NCBI GenBank assembly: GCA_037576215.1 | Contig: JBANDB010000013.1 | Location: 1,798,001-1,862,000 of the forward strand | DNA length: 64,000 nucleotides | Source: Armillaria gallica | Lineage: Eukaryota > Basidiomycota > Agaricomycetes > Agaricales > Physalacriaceae | Direction: 5' to 3' | Shown: positions 17,853-31,018 of the stretch, piece by piece | How the letters are laid out: the number at the start of each line of letters is the position of its first letter | Position numbering within the stretch: the first letter of the stretch is position 1 | Notes under the pieces: model-generated | Told to the model about the DNA's origin: nothing | The model's database searches: none | Seen by the model: only the letters and a program-made list of their open reading frames with translations | Program-made: the position numbers and the translations under genes

Positions 17853-20800
17853 GTGACCACCACATCACCACCCATCATAACAGCGGCGGCGACTCACCGA
17901 CTGGATGGGGCATGGGAACAAGCGCCTTCGCCCGCGAAGGGACACGCCCCCTGTGATGAAGCGGCCCCCCGGAGGCCTACCGACAGGCGGTTCGAGGGAA
18001 TAGCCTCGGCGAAACCTCCTCTGGATAAGGGGAATACCGCACGGGTCCCAAAGTCTAAATCCCTTGGCCAACAAGGGGCTTTGGAGACGACCCAGGACGA
18101 CAGACCGGCTGGCGACTCAGCCGAGGCGAAGATCCCTTCCCGTGACCAGTTGCGGGGCCTGCGCCCACCGCGGACTAGAAACCCGACGGCCGAAGGGAGG
18201 TCGGGAACCCCGAACGAAACGAGGGACTCTATGGGACCGAAAGGACCCTTCATGGGCCCGGGAGATGTTGGCTCGACTGGTAAGCCCGTTCATTCGGCAC
18301 AAGTCCCGCCTAGTGCCCCCGCACGTATTAGCGGTCAAGACAAGGGCGCCTCTCCCGTTGGAAGACTCACCTCCGGTTCCCTACCCGCGACTGGAGAGGA
18401 CGACAAGAAAGCCGAAAGGGAGGAAGCTGCTAGCGCCCAGGCAGTGCAAAGGGGGCATCAGGTAACTATGATAGAAGTGCCTGACGACGAGGACGACACC
18501 TCGTTCCAACGATGGCTCGCTAAGGGCAGCCCGATAACGACACCGAAGCGACGCGCAGCCTCGCTTCCGACCCCACCAGAGTCCCCGACTCGCGGCGCGA
18601 AATCTCTCCCTAACGAGAGACCCGAAACCCCGAACGAGGTGACCTCACCAACGGTAGCTAAGCCCGAGAAGGTTAGCGCAAAGGTTCAGGAGGTCCCTCA
18701 CCGATGGATGAAACCTTTCGAGGTTGACTGGACTCTACGAGCAGTCCGAGAAGCGAGCACCGACAGTGCGGCTCGCGCGATACTTTGTCTTTGGATCCAC
18801 AAAGATCGACTGGGAGAGCTCACGGATGAGCTTCTCCTCGAACTCCGCGAACAAGGCGAGATCGCCCGCGAACGACTTTACGAACTCCGAGAACCCATCC
18901 GATATATCCGGGGCGCCTCGGGCGACTTTATGGTACCCATTACCATCGAACCCTGCACAGGATGGAAGGTCCTGAGCACGAAAGCCTTGCTCGACAGTGG
19001 CTGTACTGGGAGTGCGATAAACCGTGCCTACGTACAAGCCCACGACCTCGACACGAAGAAAGTGCTAGTACCCATACCGGTGTACAATGCAGACGGAACC
19101 CGCAACAAAGGCGGGGACGTGACAGAGTTCGTCGAAATGTGTATCACTATCAGCGAACACCGAGAACGAATCGACCTTGCGGTCACCAATCTTGGTGGCA
19201 AGGATGTTTACCTCGGGGCGGACTGGCTCAAACGCCACAACCCGAGCATAAACTGGAAGACCGGCAGCGTCACCTTTGGACGCTGCCAATGCGTCAAGAA
19301 CCCCATCGAACTCCCCGACGCAGACCCCAACGACCGTTGGGACGAAGAACTTGAAGACGGCGACACGATTCTCGCCGTCCGAATGGAAGAAGAAATAGTG
19401 GTGCGCGCCATGCATCACGCGAACGACCTTGCGGCGAAGGCCAACATGGACAAGCCCAAGCAGACCTTCGAAGAGCTGGTACCAGAACACTACCGCTCCT
19501 TCCGCGACCTGTTCTCGAAAGAGAACTTCGACGAACTCCCTGACCGAAAGCCGTGGGACCACGCCATCGAACTGGTGCCCAACGCGAAGTCGACACTAGA
19601 CTGCAAGGTCTACTCTCTGAACCGAAACGAACAGGAGCAACTCGACAAGTTCCTCGACGAAAATCTCGAATCAGGACGAATCCGACCGTCCAAGTCGCCT
19701 TTCGCCTCCCCTTTCTTCTTCGTGAAGAAAAAGGACGGCACGTTGCGACCAGTTCAGGACTACCGAAAGCTGAACGAGATGACGATCAAGAACCGCTACC
19801 CGCTCCCCCTCATTTCGGAGCTCATCGACAAGCTTCATGGAGCCAAGTACTTCACCAAGCTCGACGTTCGTTGGGGATACAACAACGTCCGAATCAAGGA
19901 AGGAGACGAGGCGAAGGCCGCCTTCCGCACGAACCGAGGACTGTTCGAACCGACAGTCATGTTCTTCGGGCTGACCAACTCGCCCGCGACATTCCAATGG
20001 ATGATGAACGACATCTTCAAGGACCTGATTGCCGAGGGCAAGGTCACCATCTATCTGGACGACATCCTGATCTTCTCCAAGGACTTGGGGAGCACCGACA
20101 GATCGTACGGCGCGTTCTACAACGCCTACGAGAAAACAAACTTTTCCTTAAAGCAGAGAAGTGCGAATTCGAGGTTCTCGAGACAGAGTACCTCGGCGTC
20201 ATCATTAGCCAGGACTCCATTTGCATGGACCCTGTCAAAGTTGCGGGAATCGCAGAATGGCCGACGCCACGACGAAAGAAGGAACTACAATCGTTCCTGG
20301 GATTCACGAACTTCTACCGGAAGTTCATCAAGATGTACTCCAAGGTCGTCAAACCGCTGACACAGCTCACGGGAAACGCGGAGTGGAAATGGAGCGCGGA
20401 ACAGGACAAAGCGTTCCAAGAGCTGAAGCGACGAATGGCCGAAGACGTCATTCTGGCCATCCCGAACGACGACGACCCCTTCCGGGTCGAGGCCGACGCC
20501 AGTGAAGGCGCAGTCGGCGCTGTCCTCAGCCAACAGCAGAACAGAGTATGGCGCCCGGTGGCCTTCATGTCAAAGTCGCTCAGTGCCACGGAAAGGAACT
20601 ACGAGATCTACGACAAGGAGCTGCTCGCAATCATGCTCGCGCTCTCGGAATGGCGACACTACCTCATGGGCGCCGCCAAAGACGTAGAAATCTGGACGGA
20701 TCACCAAAACCTCCAGTATTTCCGACTACCCCAGAAACTGAACCGACGACAAGCGCGATGGGTCACCGAGCTAGCAGAATACCACTTCAAGCTCTTCCAC

Positions 20801-22723
20801 AAGCCCGGCGCCCAGAACGTGAAAGCCGATCTGCTTTCCAGACGACGCGACCACGACCAAGGGACCAAGGACAACGATAACATTGTCGTCCTCGAAGCCG
20901 CACACTTCCGCGCGCTCATCATGCCGACAACCAGTGAGGTCCATCAACGCATCGAAGAAGCGACCCGACAAGAAGACCTATGGGACGAAGGCATTGCCAC
21001 GTCCCTGAACCACGAACGAGGAGTATCCCGAAAGGAAGGGATCCTCTACTATGACAACCGAATCTATGTGCCCCAAAAACGCACGCTCCGGGGAGAAATC
21101 ATCTCCCAATACCACGACCACATCACGGCCGGACACCCAGGGATCGAGAAGACGAAGGAGCTAGTGCTCCGCGATTACTGGTGGCCGAAGATGAAGAAAG
21201 ATGTCGAAGCCTACGTCAAAGGCTGTGAAACATGCCAACGAACGAAGTCGAGCACCGCCGCCAAGGCTGCACCGCTCTACCTGAACGCAGTACCAGTCGG
21301 GCCATGGACGCACATATCCGTAGACATGGTCACTGGACTCCCCGACTCGAACGGAAACGACGCGATCTTAATGATCGTAGACCGATTCTCCAAGGCCATC
21401 ATCCCAGTCGCCTGTAACACCCAGCTGTCAGCCGAGGGATGGGCCCGAATTCTCCGAGACCACGTCTACGCGTGCCATGGAATGCCGCAAGTAGTCATAT
21501 CCGACCGAGGGCCACAATTCGTGTCCAAGTTCATGAAGGAACTGTACCGAATGCTCGACATTACGCCAAACGCATCAACGGCGTTTCACCCTCAGACCGA
21601 CGGACAGACCGAACGGGTCAACCAAGAAGTGGAGAAGTATCTCCGCATCTTCGTTAACCACCGACAGACCGACTGGAGCGATTGGCTCCCGCTCGCTGAG
21701 TTTGCCCACAACAACCACATCCACAGCGCGACAGGCAAGAGCCCATTCATGGTGCTCTATGGGAGAAATCCCCGAATCCTCCCCGATTCCAGAAGAACAA
21801 CTCCAATCTCGAACCCCGCCGCGGAAGACTTCGTCACCAAAATGACCGAAGTCCACGCCGAAACCCAGAAGGCGCTCGAGGAAGCTGCCGGAAGAATGAA
21901 GACCCAGTACGACAAGAAGAAGCGCGCCGCTCACCCCTACCAGGTCGGCGACCGCGCCTGGCTCGATGCAACGAACCTGCATCTGCCTCGACCAAAGAAG
22001 AAGCTCGACGACAAGCGAGTCGGGCCCTTCTTGATCCTCGAAAAAGCCGGCGCCAGCGCCTACAAACTCAAGCTGCCGCCACACTGGAAGATTCACCCGC
22101 GCTTCAATGAGAAGCTGCTGACCCCGTACACGCCTCCGGCGTTCCCGAACCAGGAACTGCCTCCGCCACCTCCACCCGACCTCATCGAAGATGAGGAAGA
22201 ATACGAAATCAAAGAAGTCCTTGACTCTCGAACGCGCACGATCCGAGGAGCCCGAGGACGAAAGTCACGAAAAGCCATTGACTACTTCGTCAAGTGGAAA
22301 GGATGGACACGGGAGCATAACTCCTGGGTCAGAGACGACGAGATGGGCAATGCCCAGGAAGCGATTGAAGAGTATGAAGACCGCACAAGCAGCGTACGGC
22401 GAGTCAACATACATGAAATCGTAACCCAGCAGAAGGAAGACGACGACGAACTCGACGACGGATACGGAGGAGATTCCCTAGGACTATACGGAAATTCCCC
22501 CGACTTCCCGATTGACGGACATCCCGAAACCAAATCGAAGGAACACAAGCGCGTCGTACAGATCAACGACGCGAAGTTCGAAAACGGCGTCTTCTCCTAC
22601 CTAGCGCAGCGAGCAGACGGGAAAGAACGATGGGTTGAAAACCCCAACCGGGAGGTATGGAGATACCTCATAGAGGACTACTGGAACTCGACACGGAGCG
22701 ACTCGGAAAGCGATGAGCCTTAA
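17853..22723 (+). CDS. pol: Element B Pol: protease, RT, RNase H, integrase, chromodomain (one frameshift)
   Basis: The N-terminal disordered linker matches that of element C upstream to about 17814 in the same frame (RANASIEKVTTT); the homologous region continues in another frame back to about 17570. Protease has LLDSGCTGS near 18990. RT has YLDDILIF at about 20055-20078. The frame then changes because a G run (20087-20090) is one base short relative to element C, and the rest is open in the new frame to 22723. RNase H (EADASEGAVGAVL), zinc H-H-C-C, integrase D (VDMVTG), D (SDRGPQF), E (DGQTERVN) and chromodomain (YFVKWKGWTREHNSW) follow. Apart from that base the polyprotein is uninterrupted. 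The printed start is not an ATG, and expression from gag is unresolved. Confidence 0.9.
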
Positions 22724-22746
22724 CGGCAGTCGGGACGCCTGCCTTT

Positions 22747-22759
22747 AACGAGGGGGTAA
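22747..22759 (+). promoter_or_regulatory. Element B polypurine tract
   Basis: AACGAGGGGGTAA immediately precedes the 3' LTR. Elements C (AAGGAGGGGGTGA) and D (AACAAGGGGATAA) have the same type of tract. Confidence 0.7.
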
Positions 22760-23158
22760 TGTTACGATTTTTCCATTTTTCCTTATCTTATCACGGCACC
22801 TCGGCACCACGATCGACCACACGACTACCAGCTCCTATCCATGCCTTAGACGCATGACAGCTCGACCGCATGGATACTGGACAGAAGCCTGACGTTTATC
22901 ATCCGACAACCGCGCGACTCCAGAATGACAGAACTATTATTAGAAACGAACCGAACGATATATAAGTAGCGTAGCTCTCAGCCATGTACCCTAGCTTCGA
23001 GCTAAGTTAATACATACCGGATCTTACTCCATCTTCTTGCTCAGTGTTATCCGCTTCGCACTTCGTGGTCTGCGAGTATTGCTGCTATCAGGATACAACC
23101 CGAACGCGAGGATATCTTGATCAGCGCTTGCTTGTTCCACCCGAGTCCGGGCATAACA
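22760..23158 (+). repeat. Element B 3' LTR
   Basis: 399 bases, lacking the U3 duplication of the 5' LTR. CAATT target duplication follows at 23159-23163. The self-primer 13-mer lies at 22993-23005. Confidence 0.96.
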
Positions 23159-23163
23159 CAATT

Positions 23164-25950
23164 AAACAGTATTGGCATACCTCTGACCCAAATGGTGCAA
23201 CATTGCTGCCTCAATCTCGATTTCCACATCACTGGATTCAATTTTTGAATACTGACTTCAAATTCTGTAAGGTATCTGCAAGGTATAGTGTCAAATTTGT
23301 TGGAAACTCTATCAGGTCCACCTACAGATTAATATTCTTAGGGCCTGTTGACCTTTCAATAGTGAAAGTGTATTAGATTCTTATTCACCATGGTTCACAT
23401 TCATGATATCTAGGTTTCAAGATGAGCTCAGTGACTGTTGCTAGCTGAGACCAATATTCACCAGTTATGCTATGCGAAAAGGCCACTGAATGGATGATAA
23501 GTACATCTCCATCTTGCAGAATATAAATATAACCTGACACAGATGTCATAGTGGACTACCACTGGGGGATGGTGGTCAGTCTCTGTTCCTGGTGATTCTC
23601 TTCATATTATCTTAGGGTACCTGTTGATTGCAGCTGAACACAATAATTAAAAAAAGATACTCACTACTTGTGCTGGTGGCTCATTCACTTTTCTGAATAA
23701 TACTCTGAAAGGTAGGCGAGTTGTCATTTCACAAAATAGAAGCTACCTTACTATGTATTTATATAGTGAACTTGTTGTCAAAGTGTTGCATATCCCACAA
23801 CAATGGAAATGAGTGGGAAGGATTCTAATGAAGCAGCAGGAGTAAGTGACACATCATTTGAGATCAAATGTAATAACATACCGTCCCTTTCATTGCATAT
23901 GATCAAAGTTCATGTTGTGATTGTCAATTGACACTCCAAGTCAAACCACAACAATGGCCACACAGGACCAATACTGACTCGAACACCTTCCTCGATGCCA
24001 CCATACAGGTGCTAAACTGAATTTCATTGCAAATCTAGGAATCTCTGTCAGATATTTGCCAGAATGAAATTCTAGGACTTATGACCTTGTATCTCCCACC
24101 GGATACATCAGCAAAATGGTCACTTTGTCTTTGTGATCTTTCAGTACTTTCTAAAGCCGTAAGAGCTTTGAAAGATACAAAATACAATATCTTTCCACAA
24201 GAAGAAAATGTATTTCACAAGACATGTACCTTGTCTTATCAAGCAGATCAAAACTTTGAAAGATCAGCACATTGTCTTTCATGCAGTGTCTTTTATATAT
24301 CTTAGTTTGCTTATTGCTTTGAAACAGCACAAACAAAGAAAGAGCATAGAAAGCATAGTGGTAATTGGCATAATCATACTACTACATGGGCATACAGCAA
24401 GCAAGAATGTTTAAATGGTAAGTAACACTAGTACGAGAACACTTGATTACATGGGGGAAGGATGTCTACACTCTAGTGAGAAGGACCTAGTAGCTAGTCA
24501 CTGGAATAGCTCTCTGCAGTCTCCCTGACCCATCTGTGTCCTATCCCATTCGTACTGCAGTCATTCGGATTGAATTGGATGGTGTGTGAATCCAACTCCT
24601 GCACTTAAAAAAGGCATGAGCCTTGAAGGTACCTGCAGTGAGCAACCATAACTTCCTGGACTAGTGACTTACCTTTAGACAAACAGCAACATGCTGGAAT
24701 GGAAGGGCATCAGTGCTCAAAAACCAGCCCCCAGGGAGAGTAATGTACCATGTGCAAAGCCTGTTTTTGTACTCATCTGGGATCTCTAGATGTGATATGC
24801 ACCCACCACCTTTGCATCCAGCTTGCTAGAGCATGGTGCCTTCACATGCTGGGGTTCAGCTTGCTAGTTCAATGCTGGGGTTGTCCATTGAATGAGGATG
24901 GAGAGGGAAAGGAAGAATGCAGAGATCAATTCAAATTGACTTTTAGATTCAAAAGTCAACATCATGTGATTGGCCTGTGTGTAGGTGCCCTGGCAGAGTT
25001 TGAAAGAACTTAGACAAATTTTCACCAATGTTTAGCTTCAGTTACATAGTTTTCATACTCTCAAGTGGCAGTGCAATATAGTAAATAGGTACCCAGAACA
25101 CCAGTCATGTCAGAATTGCAACTCAAAATTTGTACCTACTGCTACTATGATGTAATCTTTCAGAACCAAGTTCTGAAACCTGACATCATTGCCAGCATGT
25201 TCATGCAGGCACTTGATGTCATAGTATACCATAAGTAGTATTGAGTGAACAAAAATCATGCAACCAGAGGTATTCAAACCCACAGTCTAACCATAGCAGA
25301 CACCCATTCAACAGATTGTACCATATGTACTTATAAAATTTAGTAAGATGCGAAAGATATTCAAGACCTGGCTCCAAAGATCAAGACACTGAAAGGAGTC
25401 CAAAAAAAGACAAATTGGCCATTTTGCTGATGTATCAAATCACCATCACTGCACCATGTTTTGCCAAAATACTTACACAACCAATGACTGTGGATGTCCT
25501 GAGTGTCATTCAGATTCTGCTTCTGCAAGGCCAGAGTGAGTGAACCATATTCATGGAACCCCCAACTTACTTGGTGAGCCCTTCATGCTCCAGAATTTAC
25601 TGGAAATCTATAAGGCAGGAAATAATAGGCTTACAATGGACATTGTCTCTGGAAAAAGAAGAGGTTTGAGTCTGAAGATCACTGCCTACTCATCATTTGC
25701 AAGTTAGGGTCAGAGTAAAGAAAGAGATACTCACAGATGATGGCAATAGTTGCCTGAAGCACTTGTAAGTACAACACTTGTATAGAGAGGGCTCACTGAT
25801 GTAACCCAGATGCCGGTTACCTTGGCTATTGCCAGTGTGACATAGATACCTTGTATCCCCATGTCATGGCTCTCTAGTCTACCACCACCAGTATCTTTGT
25901 ATCACAAATATCGAGCTTGTTCCTTGCACGCCATGTGAGCTGAGTGTTCT
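23164..25950. other. CpG-poor intergenic DNA, no gene seen
   Basis: Only short open frames without recognisable domains. A stretch at 25262-25330 has a weak tRNA-like B-box on the minus strand but no convincing cloverleaf. Confidence 0.5.
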
Positions 25951-26133
25951 AGTGTTGCCCTGTGGCTATGGGCTTCCACTTTTTTTTTGCAATCCAACAT
26001 GCTCTCTTTCTTTTGCTCTCTCTTTCACTTTCGTTCCCACACTGGACCCTGCCACATCATCACGCTGTTTCATGTGCCGCACTATGCAGCAGTACTGCCT
26101 AACTATCTTTGATGCCTTAGACCATCCAGATTC

Positions 26134-27213
26134 ATGTCAACAGCCTGTCCAACTCGCTACAAGTCCTCCTCTATCCCCAGTCCCAACCATTCATCATCAC
26201 CACTGACTGAACTCGATATTTCTCACTCACCTAGCCCTCAACCTATGTTTTCCAAATTGGATCCCCCTATGCTCACCAACATCACCTCAATTGCTGTACT
26301 CACTTGGTTGACTCGCTGTGCAGACTCCTTTGAGGCCTGGTCTGCTCTCAATTCTGACAAGAAAATCAAGCCAGAGACACAGATACTGGTCGCTGGATTG
26401 AAATTGGAACATGCTGAGGTGGCCACTTGGTGGAATGAGAACCAGGAATCATTGAAAAAGCTGGCAACATGGGATGAGTTTGTCACAAAGGTGAAGGATC
26501 GTTTCATTCCCTCCAACTGGCATTTGGATACACTTGCTGCCTTTTTCTTGGTCAAGCATGCACCTGGAGCAGACTTCCAGTCTTTTATATCCGATCTCCA
26601 AACAGCACACAATGCCCTCACATCTGCAGGCACTGGCTACACCATCACTGACTCCACCATCAAGAACCATCTCTTATTCTTTGCTCATCCTATTTTATCC
26701 CTTCATGTCTGCAGTACTACTTTGTTTTCATCATCCTATGGTACCATGAAGCTCAATGCCTTAATCAATCTCATGTCTACAACTTGGGCAAGCTTAATTG
26801 CTGAGAATGTCATTTGAACCAGTACTGCTCATTCTAGTGCCCCATCCCGGGCCACACCTACTGCCCAGATCACTTCTACCCATTTGACAGCATCTACCAC
26901 CTCATCAAACAGCTCATGTTACCCTTTCCCAGATCTTTCCTATGCCAAAAAGGAGACTCTTCGGTTGTCTGGAGATTGTTTCCATTGCAGAAAAACCCCA
27001 TCCCCGCCAAACTGGATGCAGCACAGCGCATGTAACTGCCCTGAAGATTCAGCTGCAGGTATTGCTCCCTGTGCTATCTGACCTCTTCTCCCTCACCAAG
27101 TAGCTGGTATCATCACTGGGGATGTCAAGATTCCAGAAATGCCAGGTGCCTTTATATTAGATGGACCTGACTCCTCTGACTCAGATTATGACACCAACCA
27201 TGACTTTGATTAA
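26134..27213 (+). pseudogene. gag: Retrotransposon Gag relic
   Basis: A 227-residue open frame to TGA at 26817 has a capsid-like pattern (WLTRCADSFEAW, TWWNENQ, WDEFVTKVKDRFIPSNW) that also occurs in element A Gag. After that stop a frame continues with a zinc-binding motif, CFHC...MQHSACNC, spaced C-X2-C-X11-H-X4-C. An acidic tail (DSSDSDYDTNHDFD) ends at 27213. Further stops and CpG scarcity mark it as dead. No LTR can be assigned to it. Confidence 0.65.
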
Positions 27214-28935
27214 AGACTTCCTTCACTATGCATTATCCTTTGCATCGCTCTCGTACTCACTTTTCTTTGATTGCTATCGTTGATGAGCCTCCAGGCTCTG
27301 TACGCTCAGAATTCACGGATTTTGACTGCTAATTAATGCTACTGTCCCTTCAATGGACTTTCAGCAAACCAATGATTGCACACACACTGATACCACTTTT
27401 ATCCTACAGCAACCACTCCTTACACGCTTTGTTATCCATCCCATCTTGCCACGCATCATAATTGCCATACTTCATCACGGCAAGGCACCCTCAATCGACA
27501 ATCAGCCCAATACAGAATTGACGCATCACTCAGAAGCACCTAGTTGACGCACTCATTGATCACTTAATGAAAATGACGTGATTGATGTGAGTACCTTCCC
27601 AGCTACGGCAACTACAGACCATGTTTACTAAGGCTGTTACTTCGCCAAGGCCTCAAGAAAATGTTACCCCACGCGTATTCCTCAGTACGACGACTATCGC
27701 TCAACTAATCCACAGCTAAACAGCACCTAACGATCCATGCATCGCTCAAGCAAAACCATACGGTTCGCATCCATACGCGGCAACGTCGACGAGTTGCTGT
27801 TACTTTAGAAGACCAAGGACCATATGTTACCTATGATTTTTACAAAGCCAAGGCTTTACGGCCTTACTAAGTCTCACATATCTACTCTATTTATAAATTC
27901 ATACTTGTAGTATAAAAACTAGTTAGAAAACATAGTTCAAGAGTAGTTCATCTCCAGTTGACCACAGACTACGTCAATTATCATCACGCTCTAGTCTATT
28001 GCCAGTAAACAACGTTTATTCACTGTTCTACAGCAATATACTGTTTGCACCAGAATATTCTTGATTGCACGTCAACTCTTGAGCTCACCAGAGTTATCTC
28101 ATGATTTTAACTGTGAAGAGTCCTTCACTACGCGCTCTTCGCTCTTAACACTATTGGTGCATGCTCATACTGTGCCAATACATGATCGCCACACTATACC
28201 TCACCCCCATTATCTTTTATAGGCCATCATCGTTTCACTTTCACACCATTGGAGTTTTTACAGTTTCACTTTCGCCATCGTTATCGTCACCCACTTGGGT
28301 AGTCTCAGAGCAGACTTAGGATCAGTTCAGCAAGTTTTCATATAGTATCAGTCCCTCGAGTGGACTTGAAGGTTAGTTTTGACATAGGATAGGATCGTTT
28401 CAGTACCAGACCAGTTTCGACATCGACTCAGCACCCTCACATCGTATAGAACCAGTATCATTGCCAGTTTTCGTAGTTCCACATTTTCTCTTGCCAGCCC
28501 ACCCTCAGCACCTCATTCCACGTTTATTTCGCCACTCGCAGTCCACATGCCGTTTTCTCATCGCTTCGCTCGCCCACAGACTATTGCCGACCATTTAGTC
28601 TATTCTCCATTGTTCACCCCGCTCCGATTACCATTGAGCGACATTTTCTAGTCTCACAGCACGTTTTCTCATACGGATTCATGGTATTCACGTCATACCT
28701 GTTTTCGTTCCCTCTCATTTAGAGAGATCCCTACCGGCTTGAAGCCATAGCATTTAGTACTCGACTACCAAGCAGTACTACTTCGCAGACTTAAAGTCAC
28801 AGTGTATTCTTGCGTATAGAGGAATTGTTCTACTGCATGGAGGTGCCCTGAACCACTCACACACACGATCGCCTTGATTACCATGCCACTACATTAATTA
28901 ACCAAGCTCATTCCGAGTTGGTGTTGCCGTTGCCA
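27214..28935. other. Unassigned non-coding stretch with moderate CpG
   Basis: No open frame beyond about 65 codons. From about 27560 CpG is commoner than in the flanks, which suggests a more recent insertion. TGTTACCCC at about 27660 after a GAAAA tract could be an LTR start, and a TTTATAAA box lies near 27885. No matching end or target duplication was found. About 27268-27320 shares a short block (GATGAGCCTCCAGGCTCTGT) with 32500-32545. Confidence 0.35.
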
Positions 28936-30983
28936 CGGAAGTCTTAGGCCCATCAACGGAGCAAAACTACGAGATCTACGACAAGGAACTACTCGCAATC
29001 ATGCTAGCCTTGTCCAAATGGCAGCACTACCTTATGGGCGCTGCTGAAAACGTAGAAATCTGGACGGATCATCAGAACCTCCAGTACTTCCAACTACTCC
29101 AGAAGCTGAACTGACGACAGGCCCGATGGGTCACCGAGCTGGCAGAGTACCATTTCACCCTACATCACAAGCCTGGTGCCCTCAACAAGAAAGCCAACCT
29201 CCTATCAAGACAAGATGATCATGACCAAGGAAAAGAAGATAATCACGACGTTACCATCCTCCAACCCGCACATTTCTGAGCCCTAATGATGCCCACCACC
29301 AGCGATGTACACCAATGAATCAAAGAGGTCACCTGACAAGAGAAATTATGGGACAAAGGCATTGCCATGTCCCTCAATCACGAATGAGAAATTAGCCATA
29401 GCAATAGCCTGCTCCAGTATGACAGACATATCTATGTCCCAAGGAAGAAGTCCCTTTGAGGGGAGATCATTGCCCAGAGTCACGATCACATCCTGGCAGG
29501 ACATCTGGGCATCAACAAGACAAAGGAACTAGTGCTCAGGGAGTACTGGTGGCCAAAGATGAAGAAGGACGTCGAAGCATATGTCAAGGGATGCAAAATG
29601 TGCCAGTGAACCAAGAGCAGTACCCAAGCAAAGGCAGCACTGCTCCACCCGAACGAAGTCCCCACCAGACCATGGACTCATATTTCCATAGACATGGTCA
29701 CTGGACTCCCTGACTCGAATGGGCATGATGCCCTTCTCATGATTGTCAACTGGTTCTCCAAAGCCATCATCCTGGTCACCTGTAACATCGAATTATCCGC
29801 CAAAGGATGGGCCAGAATTCTCCATGACCACATCTATGCCTGTCATGGAATGCCTCAAGTAGTAATCTCTGATAGAGGCCCGCAGTTCATATCCCAATTT
29901 ATAAAGGAACTATATTGAATACTCAACATCACCCTGAATGTGTCAACCACCTTCCACCTGCAGACAGATGGACAGACAGAACGGGTTAACCAAGAAATCA
30001 AGAAATACCTCTGAATCTTCATTAACCACCGACAAACTGACTGGAGTGATTGGCTACCGCTTGCTGAGTTCGCGCATAACAACCAAGTTCATAGCATGAC
30101 CGGCAAAAGCCCGTTCATGGTGCTCTATGGCAGACACCCAAGAATCCTTCCTGACTCTCTATGATCCTCTCCATTCACAAACCCCACTGCTGAAGCCTTT
30201 GTCAACAATATGGCCGCTGTCCACAAAGAGACCCAGAATGCACTCAAAGAAGCCACATTGAGAATGAAAGCACAGTATGACAAGAAAAGATGCACAGCAC
30301 ACAAATACCAGATTGGTGACCACACTTGGCTTGATGCCACGAATCTTCACCTTCCCCGACCAAAAAAAAAGCTCAACGACAAACATGTCAGTCCCTTCGA
30401 GATTCTAGAAAAGGCTGGAGCATCCTCGTACAAGCTCAAGCTCCCACCTCACTGGAAAATCCACCTGTGCTTCAACGAGAAACTCTTAACTCTGTATATC
30501 CCACCAGCATTCCCTAACCAGGAATTACTGCCACCACCACCACCCAACCTCATCAAAGACAAAAAAGAATATGAAGTTGAAGAAGTCCTTGACTTTAGAA
30601 CTCAACGAGTCTGAGGAAAGAAGGGACAGAAGCACAACACCGTCACTGACTACTTCATCATGTGGAAAGGATGGACCTGAGAGCATAACTCCTGGGTCCA
30701 AGATACCGAGATGGAGCATGTGCAGGAAGTGATTCAGGAATACAAAGACAAGGTCAGCCATACACAACAAATTGATGTACCCAAAATTGTAATTCAAAAT
30801 GAAAACAAACATGTTACCATGGTTCTCGACTTCAAGTACAAAAGTGGTGCTTGCTATTATCTAGCACAACGATGGGATGGAAAACAGAAATGGGTGAAAG
30901 ATCCAGACCCGGAACAGTGGGGTGATCTCATCCAGGATTATTGGTACAGTACTCGCAGTAATTTGGAGGATGATGAGCCTTAA
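28936..30983 (+). pseudogene. pol: Element D pol fragment: RNase H end, integrase, chromodomain
   Basis: It reads along element B from ...[16 protein letters not shown] to the terminal DDEP, with no large deletions. Recognisable parts are the RNase H end, the zinc region, integrase D (IDMVTGLP), D (SDRGPQF) and E (DGQTERVN), and a chromodomain (YFIMWKGWT). About twelve in-frame TGA codons break it. Nearly all sit where element B has arginine, for example KLN-stop-RQARW, CQ-stop-TKSS and WT-stop-EHNSW. This is the pattern expected from CGA or CGG decay. The element is dead. Confidence 0.9.
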
Positions 30984-31018
30984 TGGCAGTTGGGATGCCT
31001 GCCTTAACAAGGGGATAA

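Larger units (their letters stand above)
13553..23158 (+). mobile_element. Gypsy element B, complete and young, 9.6 kb, self-priming type
   Basis: LTRs at 13553-13977 and 22760-23158 differ by two CpG transitions and one 26-base duplication. The target duplication CAATT is perfect (13548-13552 and 23159-23163). The primer-binding site complements the predicted mRNA start, as in Tf1/sushi elements. A leader module with several transmembrane ORFs precedes Gag, followed by Pol with a C-terminal chromodomain. Only two lesions were seen: an in-frame TGA in Gag (16358-16360) and a one-base loss in the RT region (G run 20087-20090). CpG content is high, unlike the flanks, so the insertion is recent. 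Confidence 0.96.

Noticed and set aside
25262..25330. tRNA-like or SINE-like sequence on the minus strand (GGGTTTGAATACC resembling a B-box)
   Set aside because: A 5-bp anticodon-type stem can be drawn, but the T-arm does not pair well, no acceptor stem was found and no second copy was noticed.
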